A DNA stretch of 64,000 nt from positions 620,001-684,000 of the forward strand of contig JAWUZG010000356.1 in assembly GCA_036785705.1 (NCBI GenBank), read 5' to 3'. A model generated the notes under the pieces. The model ran no database searches and had not been told where the DNA came from. It saw nothing but the letters and a program-made list of their open reading frames with translations. Shown in pieces: positions 1 to 12,548 of this stretch (positions are counted from its first letter, which is position 1; each line of letters opens with the position of its first letter). Made by a program: the position numbers and the translations under genes. The stretch is from Acanthornis magna. Taxonomy: Eukaryota; Chordata; Aves; Passeriformes; Acanthizidae.

Positions 1-3000
1 AAAAAAAAAAGTCATTATTCCCATTCTGCATGTGTGGAAATGGGACACAGAAATGTTAGACTTCCCTATCAAAAGCTGCTGTAGCTGCTCATTAGGCAGC
101 ATCAGGGCTGAAAGCAGACCCCTGGTCTTCTCAGCCCCATACTCAGTGGTCTGTGTAGAGTTCAAAAGATGTATTTGTCCTCAGAGTAATACACTCCAGC
201 CAGCTATGTAGGATGATTTTGTGGTATTTATTTTACAGGAAACATCATTCATATTCAAGGGGTTGTATCAGTGCTTAGAAAGACAATAACCAGAGTGTAT
301 AAAGAAATGTGATCTATACTTCTGTATAAACACTGGTGTAACATATGTTTTTGTCATTTATACTTAACTCCCAGAATGTACTTACTTATGTTATTTACTT
401 TTACAATCCAAAATTAAGTATATTTTATTCCAGACAAAGAGTGAGAGAGCAATCTGTTTGGATGTCTATTGAAAATTCATGTTCAGGGTGTTAAAGTGTA
501 GTGATTTCCTTCCAGAAGACCTCAGACTCAGAAGGCCAAATGTATGCAAAGAACACTTGCTCCAGAGGATCTTTGCCATTGGGAGTGGTGAAAATAACAC
601 TCTTTTGCTGCATGTTGTGATGGCTTTTGGCATGGGCATGTGAATGAGGCAAAGATATAAAAGAGGAAAAGGGTTCATCATCCCATCCAATTTTTATACT
701 ACAAATAATTAAACCGTAATTTAGAGAATATGAGGTTCAATTACTGCCGTCGGTACTGAGTACAAGGTGATATCTGTGATAGTGTTCAGTTTGTCTTTTG
801 TTAGTTTCACAGGTTGTGAGCAGGCTTTTTGTTTTTAACCCCTGGATATAGGAGGGGGGATCTGCCTTCTTTTTGGCAGGGGAAAGAGAATTTGGAGACG
901 GGACATTTTCCTCAGCTTAAAAGAAATAATGATCTCTTCAGAAGAAACTAATCTGGGTTTGATGATTTGGGTTTATGGTCTGTACCCTTTCATGTGTGCA
1001 GCTGTGGCTGCTTGTAGGAAAGCTGGGGTGTCCCAGGAGTGACATAGGCAGGGCATCCTTAGTTATTCTGAAAAGTGCCTATTTCCACAGCCTGGGAGGG
1101 TAAGGGGAGGACTGAGTGCTGGGGGAGAGCTGGAGGCAGAAGTCCCCAAAGAGTTTTAGCCACAGGTATTCTGGTTTTGTTTCTTTAATTAATCAGTGCA
1201 TGGTAAACTTCCTTCCCAATTTGTCATCATTTGAGTAATTATATCTAATATAGCTGAGGGTCCCCGAGGTGATCGGTGTTTTCAGTACCATGCAGACAAG
1301 CTATAAGGTGAGAGCTCTGGGGCTGGGGACAGCCCCACAAACAGGTCTGAGCTGCTGCATGGTGAAAGAACTTCTCAGGGAGAAATGGGACTTCTCAGGA
1401 CTGAAATCCAGTAGGCAGAGAAAACACATACCCAGAATTATAATTTGAGCTTGGTGATATTTATTATAATGCTAGCAGTTTTGTTTGTTTGTTTATTTTC
1501 TTATTTTTTGAAAAGGTAAATGCTTAAAAAAATGGCTTTGCCTGGGAATTCAGAAGTTTTGAAGTGGAAATTCTGTGTTGTGATAGGTATTTTTAAAGCT
1601 TATGCAGCTCCAGAGGAATGGAGTTGACCTCTTAAATAAGTTTACGCAATAATACCATCTATATGTTCAGAAATTAAATGAATGTTCAAGAAGGAACGAG
1701 CTTTCAGTACAGCTGCAGCTTTGACAAAAGAAAATGTAGTTTTATAAAGGCCTACATAAGGGTGAAAGAACACTGATTATTAACCTGCCCATCGAGTCAT
1801 TGTAGTGCTTTCATCAGAACTAACAGTGAAGATGTTTTATAAACATAAATACACAAATATTTATGAAACAGGACTTGCAATGTATTTCTGTTCATAACAA
1901 TCTTGACCTCACTGTTCAACCCTTACCAGAGTTCTTCTAGTTTCTCTTGCATAGCATAGTATCTGTTTGTTTTTCTCCAGTTAATCAGTTAATCAGGTGG
2001 GGTTTAAGTGTTGTACTAATCACAAACAATGTTAATGAAGATGGCTTACAGTCCTTTTGCATGTTGTAAATTCTTTCTTTTTCCTCCCCAGAAGACAGGT
2101 AAGAAGGAGCCTCTGAGGTATGAGAAATGAAAGTGTATTTTAAAAAAATTATTAGAAATACACATTTATATTTTTGAGTAATCTTTTCTTTAAATTGTCT
2201 GTGAATATATTTCGGTCATGAAGCTTAAGGGAATAACTCCGTTATGTCTAAGAGGTCCTTTTAGAGCTCAGTTTCTATCATCCCAACTATTAAAACCTCA
2301 TGAAATGAACAGGTGTAGTGCCACCAAGAAAACCCTCATCTCTGGAGCACACTTTGATATAGTTTTGGTATGGTGTAAAAGAAATGTTTGTACTTCAGTT
2401 GCTTGGTATGAATGGCAGTAACTTTTCAGTTTCATGGAGCAGTGCAATACTTGGTCTCAAGGTGTATAGTCTCCCTTCCTTTACACATGTACTTTACATT
2501 AATAATAATGAGTATTACACATTTGGATTATCATTAGGCTATTTTGAAAAAACTTTCAGTAATTTCTTAGATGAATTCTTATTTAGTGTTTGAAGTGTGT
2601 TGAAAGGTACAGATGATTTTGACCATGAGAAAAGGAAAGGAATTCTGCAGAAATTAGCTGTTTTCAGTGCTTTATTCCAGCTGAGAATTAGATAATGTAT
2701 TAAAAAGACAAAAGCTAATCTTTCCCCCTCTGTAAAAGTCATTACCATTTAACAACTGCTGGAGGACTTGTATGAAGTACTTTAGAGGTCTCAATTCAGT
2801 TTCTAGAGCGCAGATGTCTTTAAAGTACCACAAATATCCTAGAAATTATGGTATTTTAGCCCTTGTGTTTTGAGCAGATGATCTATGTGTTATGGATGTG
2901 GAGAGGGAAGCTGACTAATTTTGCCAAACCAGGCATGTCTTTTGTCCAATACCTTATATTCTGGGATTCGAGTGAGAAGTGAAGAAGTGCTGAGGCAGCA

Positions 3001-5639
3001 ATTGCAGTCATCCAGTTTAACACAGAGCAGAGGGAGTGTGACTGTGATTTAGGAATAAAAGAACGTGATAAGTAAGTTTTGGACATTAGCTGCTCTGCTA
3101 ATGTACTATTTTGTGTGACAGGAATGGGTATATAGATTTCTGTCCCTGAAATTGTTCATTTTTTGCTTCACTGAATGAAAGTTGTTGAAATCGTAACTTT
3201 TGTCTCTGTCAGCTTACTTTCATTAACCTTATTCATAATACAAAATCTCCTCAGTCTATGATAGTTTATGTTTAAAAGATCTGTAGTTATTTTCAGATTG
3301 CTTTTATTCAGTTCCCCATCCATTAAGCTTTTTTGTAACATCCTGTTTTTTCACTAGTGGCTGTAATTTTCATGTGCTTTGTTTAAAGTTCTGCTTGTTA
3401 TTTTTGTTTTCCTGTCTCCTGAATTTGTGACTGTAGAGCATCTCCTGTATAACTTCCTCTGGTTTAAACTTTTCACTGATTTTGATGGACAGTCCTCCTT
3501 TTTATTGATTATTTTCATCTGAATCAGAGTATGAAAACACACTAGGCAGATGCTACAGTCCATCTAGTCATGTGTTTCAGCTTGCTATTTATTTTCAGTA
3601 CCAGGCAATTTGTGTGTTTGCCCTTACTGTTTAATGGGATTCCTTCTCCTGGAGCTGGGACTAATTTTCTTTTCATTGTGCTGCAATTTCAAGAGATTCT
3701 GAAAAACAAATAGTAACACATGAATTTCATAGACATCCTACTGCGTACTGAAAATGGAGGAGGACAGGAACATAAAGGACATGGATGAAAAATTAGAGTC
3801 CTTGATACAGGCAAAAGGCAAAAGCTCGGTTTTTTGGATACAACGTGGACAATTAGTGTAGTCGACACTGTTCAAAAGATAGAAGGGTAACACAGATTAA
3901 GGTGAACAGAATTTTAAAAATCTTTGTTAGGAAAAAAGTACTCTTAGTTGACTTAAAGTGTGGTCAGATAATTAGAATATAATTTTATAATTTTAAAATT
4001 AGATGGTACACTTGACTGCAGCCAAAATTCAGCACCCAAACTGTCTCATCCTGTGAGGGGACCAGAATATTTTGATGTAATTTGTGGTTAAAATTTTCAT
4101 GTCTCTTCTGTAGATCAGCATAAATCTGTTTCTTTCTTGTTTCTATAGCTTTAGTCTGCAAACCAGTCAACATCACTGTGAGAGAATGATGGTCTCCGTA
4201 CATGGTGGTCTTGAACACACAGTGATTATTCAAAGTTGTAGAACAGTCAGCTAATCATGACACCAGCCTTTCTTCCTCATTTTCTAGTGGCAACATTTTA
4301 GAAAGCCCGTGGACTCCTGTAATATGAGTGGTTTTGGTCATGGTTAATAATGGCTGATGCTTTTTCTGACTCTTGCCTCTCCTAGCATCAGAAACTAAAT
4401 ATATATTTTTTTTAAAAAGTTTTCTGTTTTGCTTACATTTAAAAAAATACTCCAAAAATAAAACAATCTTGATTTGTCACCTGTTATCTATTATTTGTCA
4501 GAAGGAATGACAAATATACTCATCTAATAAATCCTGAAGTAAGGGTCCAGTGCAGCCAGCACCTAAATTGCTTTTGTGTATTACAGTGGATAAAAATCTA
4601 GAAAAGGAATTGAGTATTGATTTTCCTAATCTGTTTTGATTTTGGATCAACAGAAAATGCATACACATGCAGCGCCCATACCAAAAAAGCTTCTTTTTAG
4701 GTCTGAACTTTCTTACATGCTTATATATATCTGCACAAAATATACAAAGATCTCACTTCTCTCATTTGCAAATATTTTGCATTGAGTCTGCATTTCTTTT
4801 GACATAGAAAACCCTAAAGCATTCCCTTAAAGGCACTACCACTCTTGCTATCATCACCAGGCTTTAAAATTGTGTCTTAGATTTTGCTAAGTCCCTTACT
4901 TAAGTAATATTTTATTGGTTTAAAGCCTGAATCTCAACTTCTGCTTTTATTTATGTTTGATTGGCTTTCTTCCTGCTGTGTCTGGAGTGGTATATGCATC
5001 TGCAAATGATCTGAGTTTGCTAATGCGGAGATTTATAGGTGTCTTTTTTCCCCCTCAACAAAATACCAGAAATTAATGTAAAATACTTGTTTACCTGCAC
5101 TTAGAAGTATTTTATAAACACCTGTGAAGAAACTAACCAGAATGTATGTGTTCTGGTCACCAGTTAATACATTTCTATGTTCCCACAGACTTGCTATAAC
5201 CCAAGTTGCAGTCATGAGTAACCCTGCCTTTTGGAGAAATTAATTTAGAACCCCCTTATTTTGATTTTTTTATTACAGTGGGACCTGTCAGGTGAGATGC
5301 TTTGTTGTGCTTAACTGCTGATGGTGGCAACTTAGGCTTTAAACAACTTTGAAACCACTTGTGCTTGATCTGGAACTTAGTGAAGCAGATGGAAAGTCTG
5401 CAAGATGAAAATGGTGTATTGAGAACAGTAAGTCAGCAGGTCTTTGCAGAGATAGGCTGGTAGTGGGTCAGTGTGGGGAAAGTTAAAGAGACTCCAGGGA
5501 CTGCTCTGCCTGAAATCTTCTAAAGATCCTAAGCTATAGAACAAGCTTCAACTTGGAGGAAGTTTGGATTTGCCTTTAAGTTTTGCAACACAAGCTTTTC
5601 TTTAATTTTTTATACTACTTTGTTGTACAAAGCACATGA
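1..5639. other. Unique non-coding sequence, left end
   Basis: I see no gene, RNA gene or recognisable transposon here. The sequence is AT-rich with stops in all frames every few dozen codons, and the short ORFs have no domain, no consistent codon bias and no splice-compatible structure. The window opens with ten A residues cut by the window edge. The only notable detail is the splice-like arrangement near 2.09 kb, listed separately. Confidence 0.7.
2070..2105 (+). other. Possible 7-nt microexon between strong splice-like signals
   Basis: A good polypyrimidine tract (2071-2089) ends in CCCCAG at 2091. Only seven bases, AAGACAG (2092-2098), separate it from a good 5' splice-site match GTAAGA (2099-2104). 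This geometry resembles a microexon, or a near-zero-length recursive splice site if the second AG (2097-2098) is used. Seven bases would shift a reading frame. It could easily be a chance pairing of decoy sites in T-rich intronic DNA. Confidence 0.2.
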
Positions 5640-5720
5640 GATAAAGCGAGATGCTTGCAGCTGAGTATGATTAGCATATATTTATGCTGCTAATGGAACA
5701 TTATGCAAATTGTATTCTCT
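5640..5720. promoter_or_regulatory. Candidate regulatory block with homeodomain and octamer motifs
   Basis: The inverted arms ATTAGCA (5670-5676) and TGCTAAT (5688-5694) enclose AT-rich sequence. A canonical octamer ATGCAAAT follows at 5703-5710. The density of TAAT-type cores and the octamer is typical of conserved vertebrate developmental enhancers bound by homeodomain and POU factors. No gene lies nearby to act as a target. Enhancer status is inferred, because octamers also occur by chance in AT-rich DNA. Confidence 0.3.
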
Positions 5721-8700
5721 CCTGGTTAGCTCATTGAGCACTGGATATGAGGTTTCTCTCAGCAGAGTGTGAGTCCTTCTTCTGTAATTGTTTCATACTT
5801 GCAGAAATTAAATTTGCTCTGTCTTGTCACACTTTTTACCATGTTTCTTTTAATATTGTAATTATATGGATGTTTCTAAATGAGAAACACAACCCCAACT
5901 GGCAATTATTTGAAAAAAATATTTTGTGAAAGGTTCAGATTTATTGCCTCCCCGCAAAGGCTCAGGGACTTTGATTTTTGGGCCAGTCAGACTTGCAAGA
6001 ATTTTTTTTGTTTACAATGAGCTGAAGATGGTGGGGGGGCTTATTTTGATCTTTTATGTGTGTAAATCAAGAAAACTTTGAAGTTTGTGTGGGGTTAAAA
6101 CCAGTGCGACTCTGATGAGATTCAGACTGCTGTTGTTTCTGTAAGAGATGTGTGGGGAGCTTATGCTTGTGGTGCTGCTGGACCTGTGACCTGAGCAGCC
6201 GTGGCTGGAGCCAGAGCCACCTCCTGCAGATCCCTGCACCTCCCTTGCTGCCAAAATGCCTTTTCCTCTTCAGCATGTGATTATGTGCGCATCCACTTAC
6301 CAAATGCCTAAAAGGAGCTGAAACAGCTGCTGAAGCACTGCTGACGTTTTCCTTTCCTTCTATTCTAAATGGACACTGACTTTAGTGCAGTGTCTTGCTA
6401 TGAATTACTGGGGCCATGAAAGCTCCCATTACAGCCCTTCTCACAACTCAACCAGCACAATGGGCAAAATCACAGATTTCCCTGATGGATTGCACAGCTC
6501 TGCACTCACACAAAGTCTGCGGATCTAAGGGATGGCAGTGCTTTGCAGGGGTAAAAAAAACACTTTTCAGTTGTTAGCACAAAACAAAATAACAATCCCT
6601 TATATTTAATAGAAAAAAAGCCTGGGAGAAAATGGCCCCATGCTGAGCCCAGCTGTGATTTTGGTGGTGGGGGAGTGCAGGAGGGCAGGCACTGTTTTTC
6701 TGCCAAGACCTTGACTGTGGGAGTTGCTCCATCTTCCCAGCTTTTGTTGGTCAGAAATGAAGACCAGCAGGGGATTGTGTGAAGCCTACAGGGCCATGCT
6801 GTGGGGGCTTTCTCAGCTAGAGATGTTTTTGTTGGGAGTGGTTTTACTTCAGTTAATGTATTTGAGCAGACTTGTTAGTGCTGTTTCGTCAACAGGTGGC
6901 ACCCAGACATAGTCTGTACACGGTTTTCTTGGTTGGGAGAGCTGGTTTTTTATGCTTCAGTGACAGTGTGGCCATAGTGGTTCACTTTGTGTGATCAGCT
7001 TCTGGAGGGAGGACCCACAACCATGAGGAATGCTGGCATGTGGCCTTTGGTTTTGAGTAACATCCTCATGGTCAAATGCAGCCATAATAAACAATCCAGT
7101 GTGAGTGTCTTCACCCATGGCAGGGGTTCTGATGTGTAACTGTAAACACTGGGAACATCCCTGCTCTCAGGAGGAATTTAGGAGATGTACCTCCGCTGCT
7201 GCCATTGCTTTTAAGGTACTGTAGGTTTGCCTGGTTGTAGCATCTTCCTTTTTCAACCAGATTCAATTGGATCGGGCCAGTTTCCTTGACCTGAACGTAT
7301 TATTCCTATGCTTTCTATATTAATGAAATGAATTGAATGTAGTGTCAACAGTGGCATTTTTGTCTCTGTGTGTGAGGCAAACAGCTGTGAAGTCGGTCAG
7401 ACTTCGCATGTCCTGTGAGCAAGTGTGACATAACTGGGAGGCAACAGTTGTGGACAGAGTCCACTGTTTAGTGAAGCACTCTAGAACCCTGAGAGATGAA
7501 AGGCAGTGCATAAATGTGAAATATTATAATTAGTGAGCAGGATCATTGCCAAAAACCTCTTATTGTTCTCATTTGCAGGAATGTGTGCTGCTCTCTTAAT
7601 TTAAAAAGTAATTCAGATAGCTTAAGAAGGTTTATTGGCTCAGTGAGGGAGAACCTTAGCTAAGAGGGATGTTAGAAGCACCTTTTTTCATTCTTATTAA
7701 AAAAGCTCAAATATGGGGGAAAAATTGTCTTGTAACGGCCAGGTGGCCTTACAAGGTTTTTTCCTATGTTTACTGAGTCCACTTTGCTAAATCCACCTTT
7801 GTGGTGTGGTGTGCTCTCATGCAAAGATCCCCCAACAAAGTTGAAATGCTCAAATATTTTTAAGATCATTGTTTTTATGAGACATTTATGGTTTTATGTT
7901 TTCAAAGCTAGGGTCTGTGCAGCGAGCTGACAATATAAAATGGAAGTAGTTCAACCCTTGCAGGGAAGCAGGAGTGAGCTGTGTATGCTAAAGTTAACCC
8001 AAAGTATGAAAATGTCATGAGATGTGCATAAGAGATGTAGACTGAAATAACTTCCCCCAAATCTTGGGTTAATTTAGTTTTTAGTTGGGGCTTATTTTGT
8101 AATTTTGTAGTGGTTTTTGATCTGTTAATGCTGATGAACTCTTTGACGTTTCTGACTTTTACTTTGTTTTACTTTCTAGAAGTTAAGATGTTAGAAAAAA
8201 ATGCATGTCTTTGGGACAAAGACAAAATCAAGAGCCTAATATCATTGTAGGAGTATTTCTAACGTCCCTATTTTTGTGTATCACCATCTGCAATGTGTGT
8301 TTGGCTTGAAAACCTGACTCAAGGACACTGTCTGCTCCTGGCCTCCCCTCTTTGTCCAGAAAGAAAGGCGACAAAGCAGATATCTTACCAATCCTTATTC
8401 AGAGGCTGCACTTCTTGGGCTTTAAAGGAAGGTGAGGTAGGTGTCCCTCTTGTCCTACCATTCCAGCACCATAGTTCATCCGAGGAGGAGCAGTTTGCTA
8501 AATTTTTGGTAGCTTCAGCTTATATAATTACCTGTAGCCAAATTCTGGTCATAATTAATGTACTATAGAGATATTTGGCCATAGACCTGGGAAGGATAAT
8601 AAGGCTGTAGAGGCAGCACTTTTACAGGTTGCATTATTTTTCTATCTTTAGTACTAAATGGGCAAGGTAAAATGTGTTGAATTCTCCTTGCATGTAAACA

Positions 8701-9100
8701 GCTAAGTCTAATTTCCAGGTTCTAGCTTCTCTTTTGTAGAGGTTAGACCAAAACAGGAAGCAGGAGGGAAAAAAAGAGAATAAAATGGCATGCATCTTTC
8801 TTTCAATGTTTTCTAAACTATACCAAGGTCAGCAGGCCAGAACAGTTGGTATTACTGTACCTTTCCTGGCATTATTAAATGTTTTGCATCCTGTTCATAT
8901 ACCATCTGTTTAGTTGTTCAGTGATATAATGACCAAAATGAAAAGCAAAGACATTTGCACTGGCATTGTATAAAATAGACTGCTGGAAATTCAGAGCAGT
9001 TCCTTGCCTACTTTGAGTAAGATCCCTTGTTTATTCCGGTAAATGACTCACCTGGGCAGTTACTGCCAGCATTTTGGAAGATTGCATGCCCAGCATTTTT
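5721..9100. other. Unique non-coding sequence
   Basis: I recognise no gene or repeat. A moderately GC-richer patch at about 6060-6300 gives two overlapping minus-strand ORFs (66 and 78 codons) rich in Ser, His and Arg with no recognisable family. Their overlap in different frames argues against either being real. Confidence 0.65.
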
Positions 9101-9122
9101 ACATGCTGAATGTTCAGCATGT
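9101..9122. repeat. Short perfect inverted repeat
   Basis: The arm ACATGCTGAA (9101-9110) is followed by the spacer TG and then its exact reverse complement TTCAGCATGT (9113-9122). The cluster also has a partial copy of the same core just downstream (CAGCATGTTATA, from 9129) and CAGCAT at 9091-9096. It could be a dimeric protein site or a small hairpin. No terminator role is expected in a vertebrate. Confidence 0.6.
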
Positions 9123-9892
9123 ATATACAGCATGTTATATAGTTGAAACTGGCACACACAAGGACCAGATTTTCAAAGGTCCTTGGATTTCACACAGGTT
9201 TTGTACTAAGGCTGCATTCCCAAAAAACTGAATATCAACAAGAACTCATATTTTGAAAAGCCTGACAGCTTAAAACGAATTGTTTTGTTGCCTAAAATAA
9301 AATGAAGCAAGAGTTTGCTTCCTGGCAGTGTCTGCAGAGGATGGGAAAATTCTGGCTAGGGAGAGTAGTAACAGATAACTGTTGCTCTTGGTTGCTCCTT
9401 TGAAGTGTGAGCACTCTGAGAAAGCCTAACTCTTTTCAGGAGCGACGTCCTCCCAAAGTGAGCTCTTACACCTAGACTGGAGGAAATCTGGCATATATGG
9501 AAAAAAGAAGGCAAACCCCACACTTTTAAGGCTGTGGAAAATAATACGTATTCTTTGTATTGTTTAACCAAATACAGAGATTGTTGTCCAGAGAGCTGGT
9601 GGATGCCCTGGACATGTTCAAGGTCAGGTTGGGCGAGGCTCACCCCAAATGTTGTGGGTGTGGAATGGCAGCACCTTTTCATTCCATATGATCTTCGGGT
9701 GTGTTCCCCTGTATACTGATTGCATAAGGACAAGCCGGGGTAGAACACTCTGAACAACACAACTCTTAATCAGCTATCAGTTCTCACTTTTCCCACACAC
9801 AGACTGTTTGATTGGCCTTTACACTGAGAAATTTCCACAAAAGGGAAGGCAATAGAGCCTTTATTTCAGACTCAAGTTCTGCAGTACCTCAT
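9123..9892. other. Unique non-coding sequence upstream of CR1
   Basis: This stretch contains a 134-codon minus-strand ORF (9356-9760) that overlaps a 61-codon plus-strand ORF. Neither shows a domain, signal peptide or known motif. I treat both as chance ORFs in a moderately GC-rich patch. Confidence 0.6.
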
Positions 9893-10555
9893 GTGAACAG
9901 GCTGAGAGCAGCCCTGGGGAGAAGGACTTGGGGGTGCTGGTGGATGTGAGGCTGGACATGAGCCAGCCAAGAAAATCAAAAATACCCTGAGCTGCATCAA
10001 AGAGAGAGTGGCCAGTGGGGTGAGGGAGGGGATTCTGCCCCTCTCCTTTGGTGAGACCCCAGCTGGGGTGCTGCATCCAGCTCTGGGGTTCTGAGCACAG
10101 CAAGGACTTGGACCTGTTGGATTGAGTCCAAAGAGCACCACAGAGATGATCAGAGGGATGGAGCACTTCTGTGAAGAAAGACAAAGAGAATTGGGATTGT
10201 TCAGCCTGGGGAAGAGGTGGCCTTGGGGAGATCTTGTTGCAGCCTTCCAAGACCTAAAGGGAGCCTAAGAAATACAAAGAAGGGCTTTTTCCAAGGGGAA
10301 ATGTCTTTAAACTGAAAGAGAGTAGATTTTGATTAGATATGAGGAAGAAATTCTCTACTGGGAGGATGGTGAGGCATTGGAACAGTTTTCCCAGAAAAGG
10401 TGTGTATGTCCCATCCCTGAAAGTGTAAAAGCCAAGGTTAAGTGAGGGTTTGAACAACCTGGTCTAGTGGAAAGTGTCCCTGCTCATGTCAAGGTGGTTG
10501 GAATTAAATGATCTTTAAGGTCTCTTCCAACCAAGCCATTCTATGATTCTGTGAT
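9893..10555 (+). mobile_element. CR1 non-LTR retrotransposon, 5'-truncated, plus orientation
   Basis: This is the clearest repeat in the window. It begins inside the CR1 ORF2 region: one frame reads KDLGVLVDVRLDMSQ near 9926-9970, matching the segment that follows the CR1 reverse transcriptase core. It continues through decayed C-terminal sequence and the 3' UTR. It ends with TCTCTTCCAACC (about 10521-10532) and a tail near ATTCTATGATTCTGTGA, the diagnostic avian CR1 3' end. Stops, frameshifts and an apparent internal deletion near 9970-9990 make it inactive. Truncation at the 5' end is normal for CR1, because reverse transcription starts at the 3' end. There is no poly-A tail, as expected for CR1. 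ORFs predicted on its opposite strand (9861-10250 and 10254-10457) are antisense shadows of the element. Confidence 0.93.
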
Positions 10556-10704
10556 TTAAGATAATAAATGGTAAAATTTCTGTAATTAAAAAAATAAGGT
10601 TTCCTTTCTGATAATGACAATTACATGAAATCTATAAACAAAAATTACAATGTATTTAAAGTGGTTTTGTGTTTGTGTGGACGAGTCAAGGGTAACTTCT
10701 GAAT

Positions 10705-11050
10705 GAGTTTTAATAAAGGTAAGTGCATGCTGGAGGTACTATAAAAATCCCAATTTGCTGATGAAACTGATAAATTATGATAATTGATGCCAATAATTTA
10801 TTTTTCTGTTGATACTGAGATTAGCACTTGCAGACAGAGAGTTAAAGTTCATCATTTAAGAGTGCCAGAGGCACTGCTGGGCTATGTTTACAAGCCTTTT
10901 AATGACTCTGGTAGGTGATGCCACATGAATATTCATTTTAATGGCATATATTGGTAGGCGAAAAATTGCAACTTGCACGATATAGCCATCTCTTAAAAAT
11001 TAAATGAACATATGGTAAATGATAGGCATTTTAAAGAAGCTCCAAATAGT
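10705..11050. promoter_or_regulatory. Candidate conserved regulatory element with POU-dimer-like site
   Basis: This AT-rich block is dense in homeodomain-type cores (TAATTGATG at 10781-10789, CCAATAATTTA just after it). It contains the perfect 12-bp palindrome ATGAATATTCAT (10925-10936), which fits the MORE-type site bound by POU-factor dimers such as the BRN/OCT families. A strong 5' splice-site match (AAAG/GTAAGT, GT at 10719) sits at its left edge without a good upstream acceptor, so I treat that as a decoy. Enhancer function and deep conservation are inferences from composition. Confidence 0.4.
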
Positions 11051-11334
11051 TTCATTACAGTTAGCTGGCAGTGATGGAATTGAAGAGTAATAAGGAGGGA
11101 AAGAAAAGCTTTCCTTCTGTGTGCAGACTGAAACTGTGATTACACTGGTATCTCATGTACAGGATAAGTGGGAAGGGAGGGCTCATACCATGTGAAATTG
11201 CTGACAAATGTTAAAATCAGTCCTGTATCATGTGCAGAGGCTTTAATCATGTTGCTGACTGCATCTCTTTTTGTGAAAGGGGACACGTCTTGCCTTTGAG
11301 GACATTTACCTGGCTGGAAAAGCCTTGTTTCCAA

Positions 11335-11530
11335 TTGTTATGCAGAGCCGCGTGTCATCCCATTGCCGCAGACTGTGAGCTCGTGATAAGAGCTAATTGA
11401 CTCGCAATTCCTTATTTGCATCGCATTTTTGATTCCTGGAAATCAATGAGCAACCTGAAAGTCATGACATTGTAGAGGTCAGTGTGTACACGCACACGCC
11501 AGCAACCACAGAATTTGATTAGCTGAAATG
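11335..11530. promoter_or_regulatory. Candidate conserved regulatory element with octamer
   Basis: This block is unusually rich in CpG for its surroundings (for example GCCGCGTG, TGCCGCAG, CTCGTGAT, CTCGCAAT, ATCGCAT). It carries AGCTAATTGA and an inverted octamer ATTTGCAT (11414-11421). Retained CpGs beside homeodomain and POU motifs are a frequent signature of purifying selection on non-coding DNA. I see no ORF or splice structure. The enhancer call is inference. Confidence 0.38.
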
Positions 11531-12548
11531 GTGACAGGGTTTTTGTACATTTTTTTAGCTTTGATATGAAAAAGAGTTGGACAAGGTAGGTCTGGCTGAG
11601 AAGTGTTTGCTTATCATCTTTTTTTCTCTCTCATAAAACTGCCGGCAGTCTACTCAGGTGCCTTTAAAGCTTGTACTGCTGACAGCAGTTGGAGTTTCTG
11701 GGGAAGTGCTATGATGCTGAGGAAGCAAGTTTAATAATTTCTGACGTTGATCCTATGCTGGTTAAAGAATGTAGGATTTTCAGGACAAGCCTGAGAAAAG
11801 ATAGGCCACTGAGGAAGATGCTCTACTACTAAAAACATGTGCTGAAAGCTTGAGGAGTAACTTTTTGTTCTTCCGGAACAGCAACTGTTGTTTCATGCTA
11901 AGCAGGAGTTCTGATGGCAATTCATATAGATTTTCAGGTTCTGCAAAGCCATATGAGGTATTTTGCATGAGTAATGATCACTCCGAAAAAGAGCCTTTCT
12001 GCAGTAAGCTTAAAATCTAGGAGTGTGAATCAAATATAATGCACTGTACATACATCATCATAAGTGGTCTTGATACCCCAGAAAAAGTTTCTCTACACCG
12101 ATCATTTTCATTAACAAGTTGCATGTGAGAAAGGTCAGTAATCCTTGTTCACACAGTGTCTCTAAATTGTCTATTAAAGTGCCTGTTAACAGTGACATCT
12201 TTTTTGAGAGGGAAAAGCCACTTGTTTATGTCTTTTGTCACTAATATGCTGAATGAAGTATTGAACTGAATGGAATGAGGTGGTGTCAGGGGCCAATGAT
12301 GAGAGAAAAAGAATTGACAAAAGAGAAGGAAATGATACAGAGAATATGGAAATAAGTAGAAAGCAGAAATCTGTGTGGAAATGGAAAAGTGATCAATATA
12401 TCTACAATTAATTCAGGCTAGGTGACACTGGGAAAAGGAGGCTTCAGAAATCTGCTACTGCGTTTTTGTTTCTGATTTCTTTAAACACGTGTAGTAGAAG
12501 AAAAATATTGCCAAATACAGGAAAGGCTGAAAAGAAAGTAAATCAAGG
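11531..12548. other. Unique non-coding sequence
   Basis: Nothing is recognised beyond unremarkable AT-rich sequence. The last roughly 250 bases grade into a purine-rich stretch (GAGAAAAAG, GAAGGAAATG) ahead of the GGAA satellite. Confidence 0.6.

Noticed and set aside
9861..10457. Minus-strand ORFs of 129, 89 and 67 codons
   Set aside because: They lie antisense to a CR1 element and are shadows of it.
10700..10730. Strong 5' splice site AAAG/GTAAGT
   Set aside because: No acceptor with a good pyrimidine tract at a suitable distance upstream; taken as a decoy.
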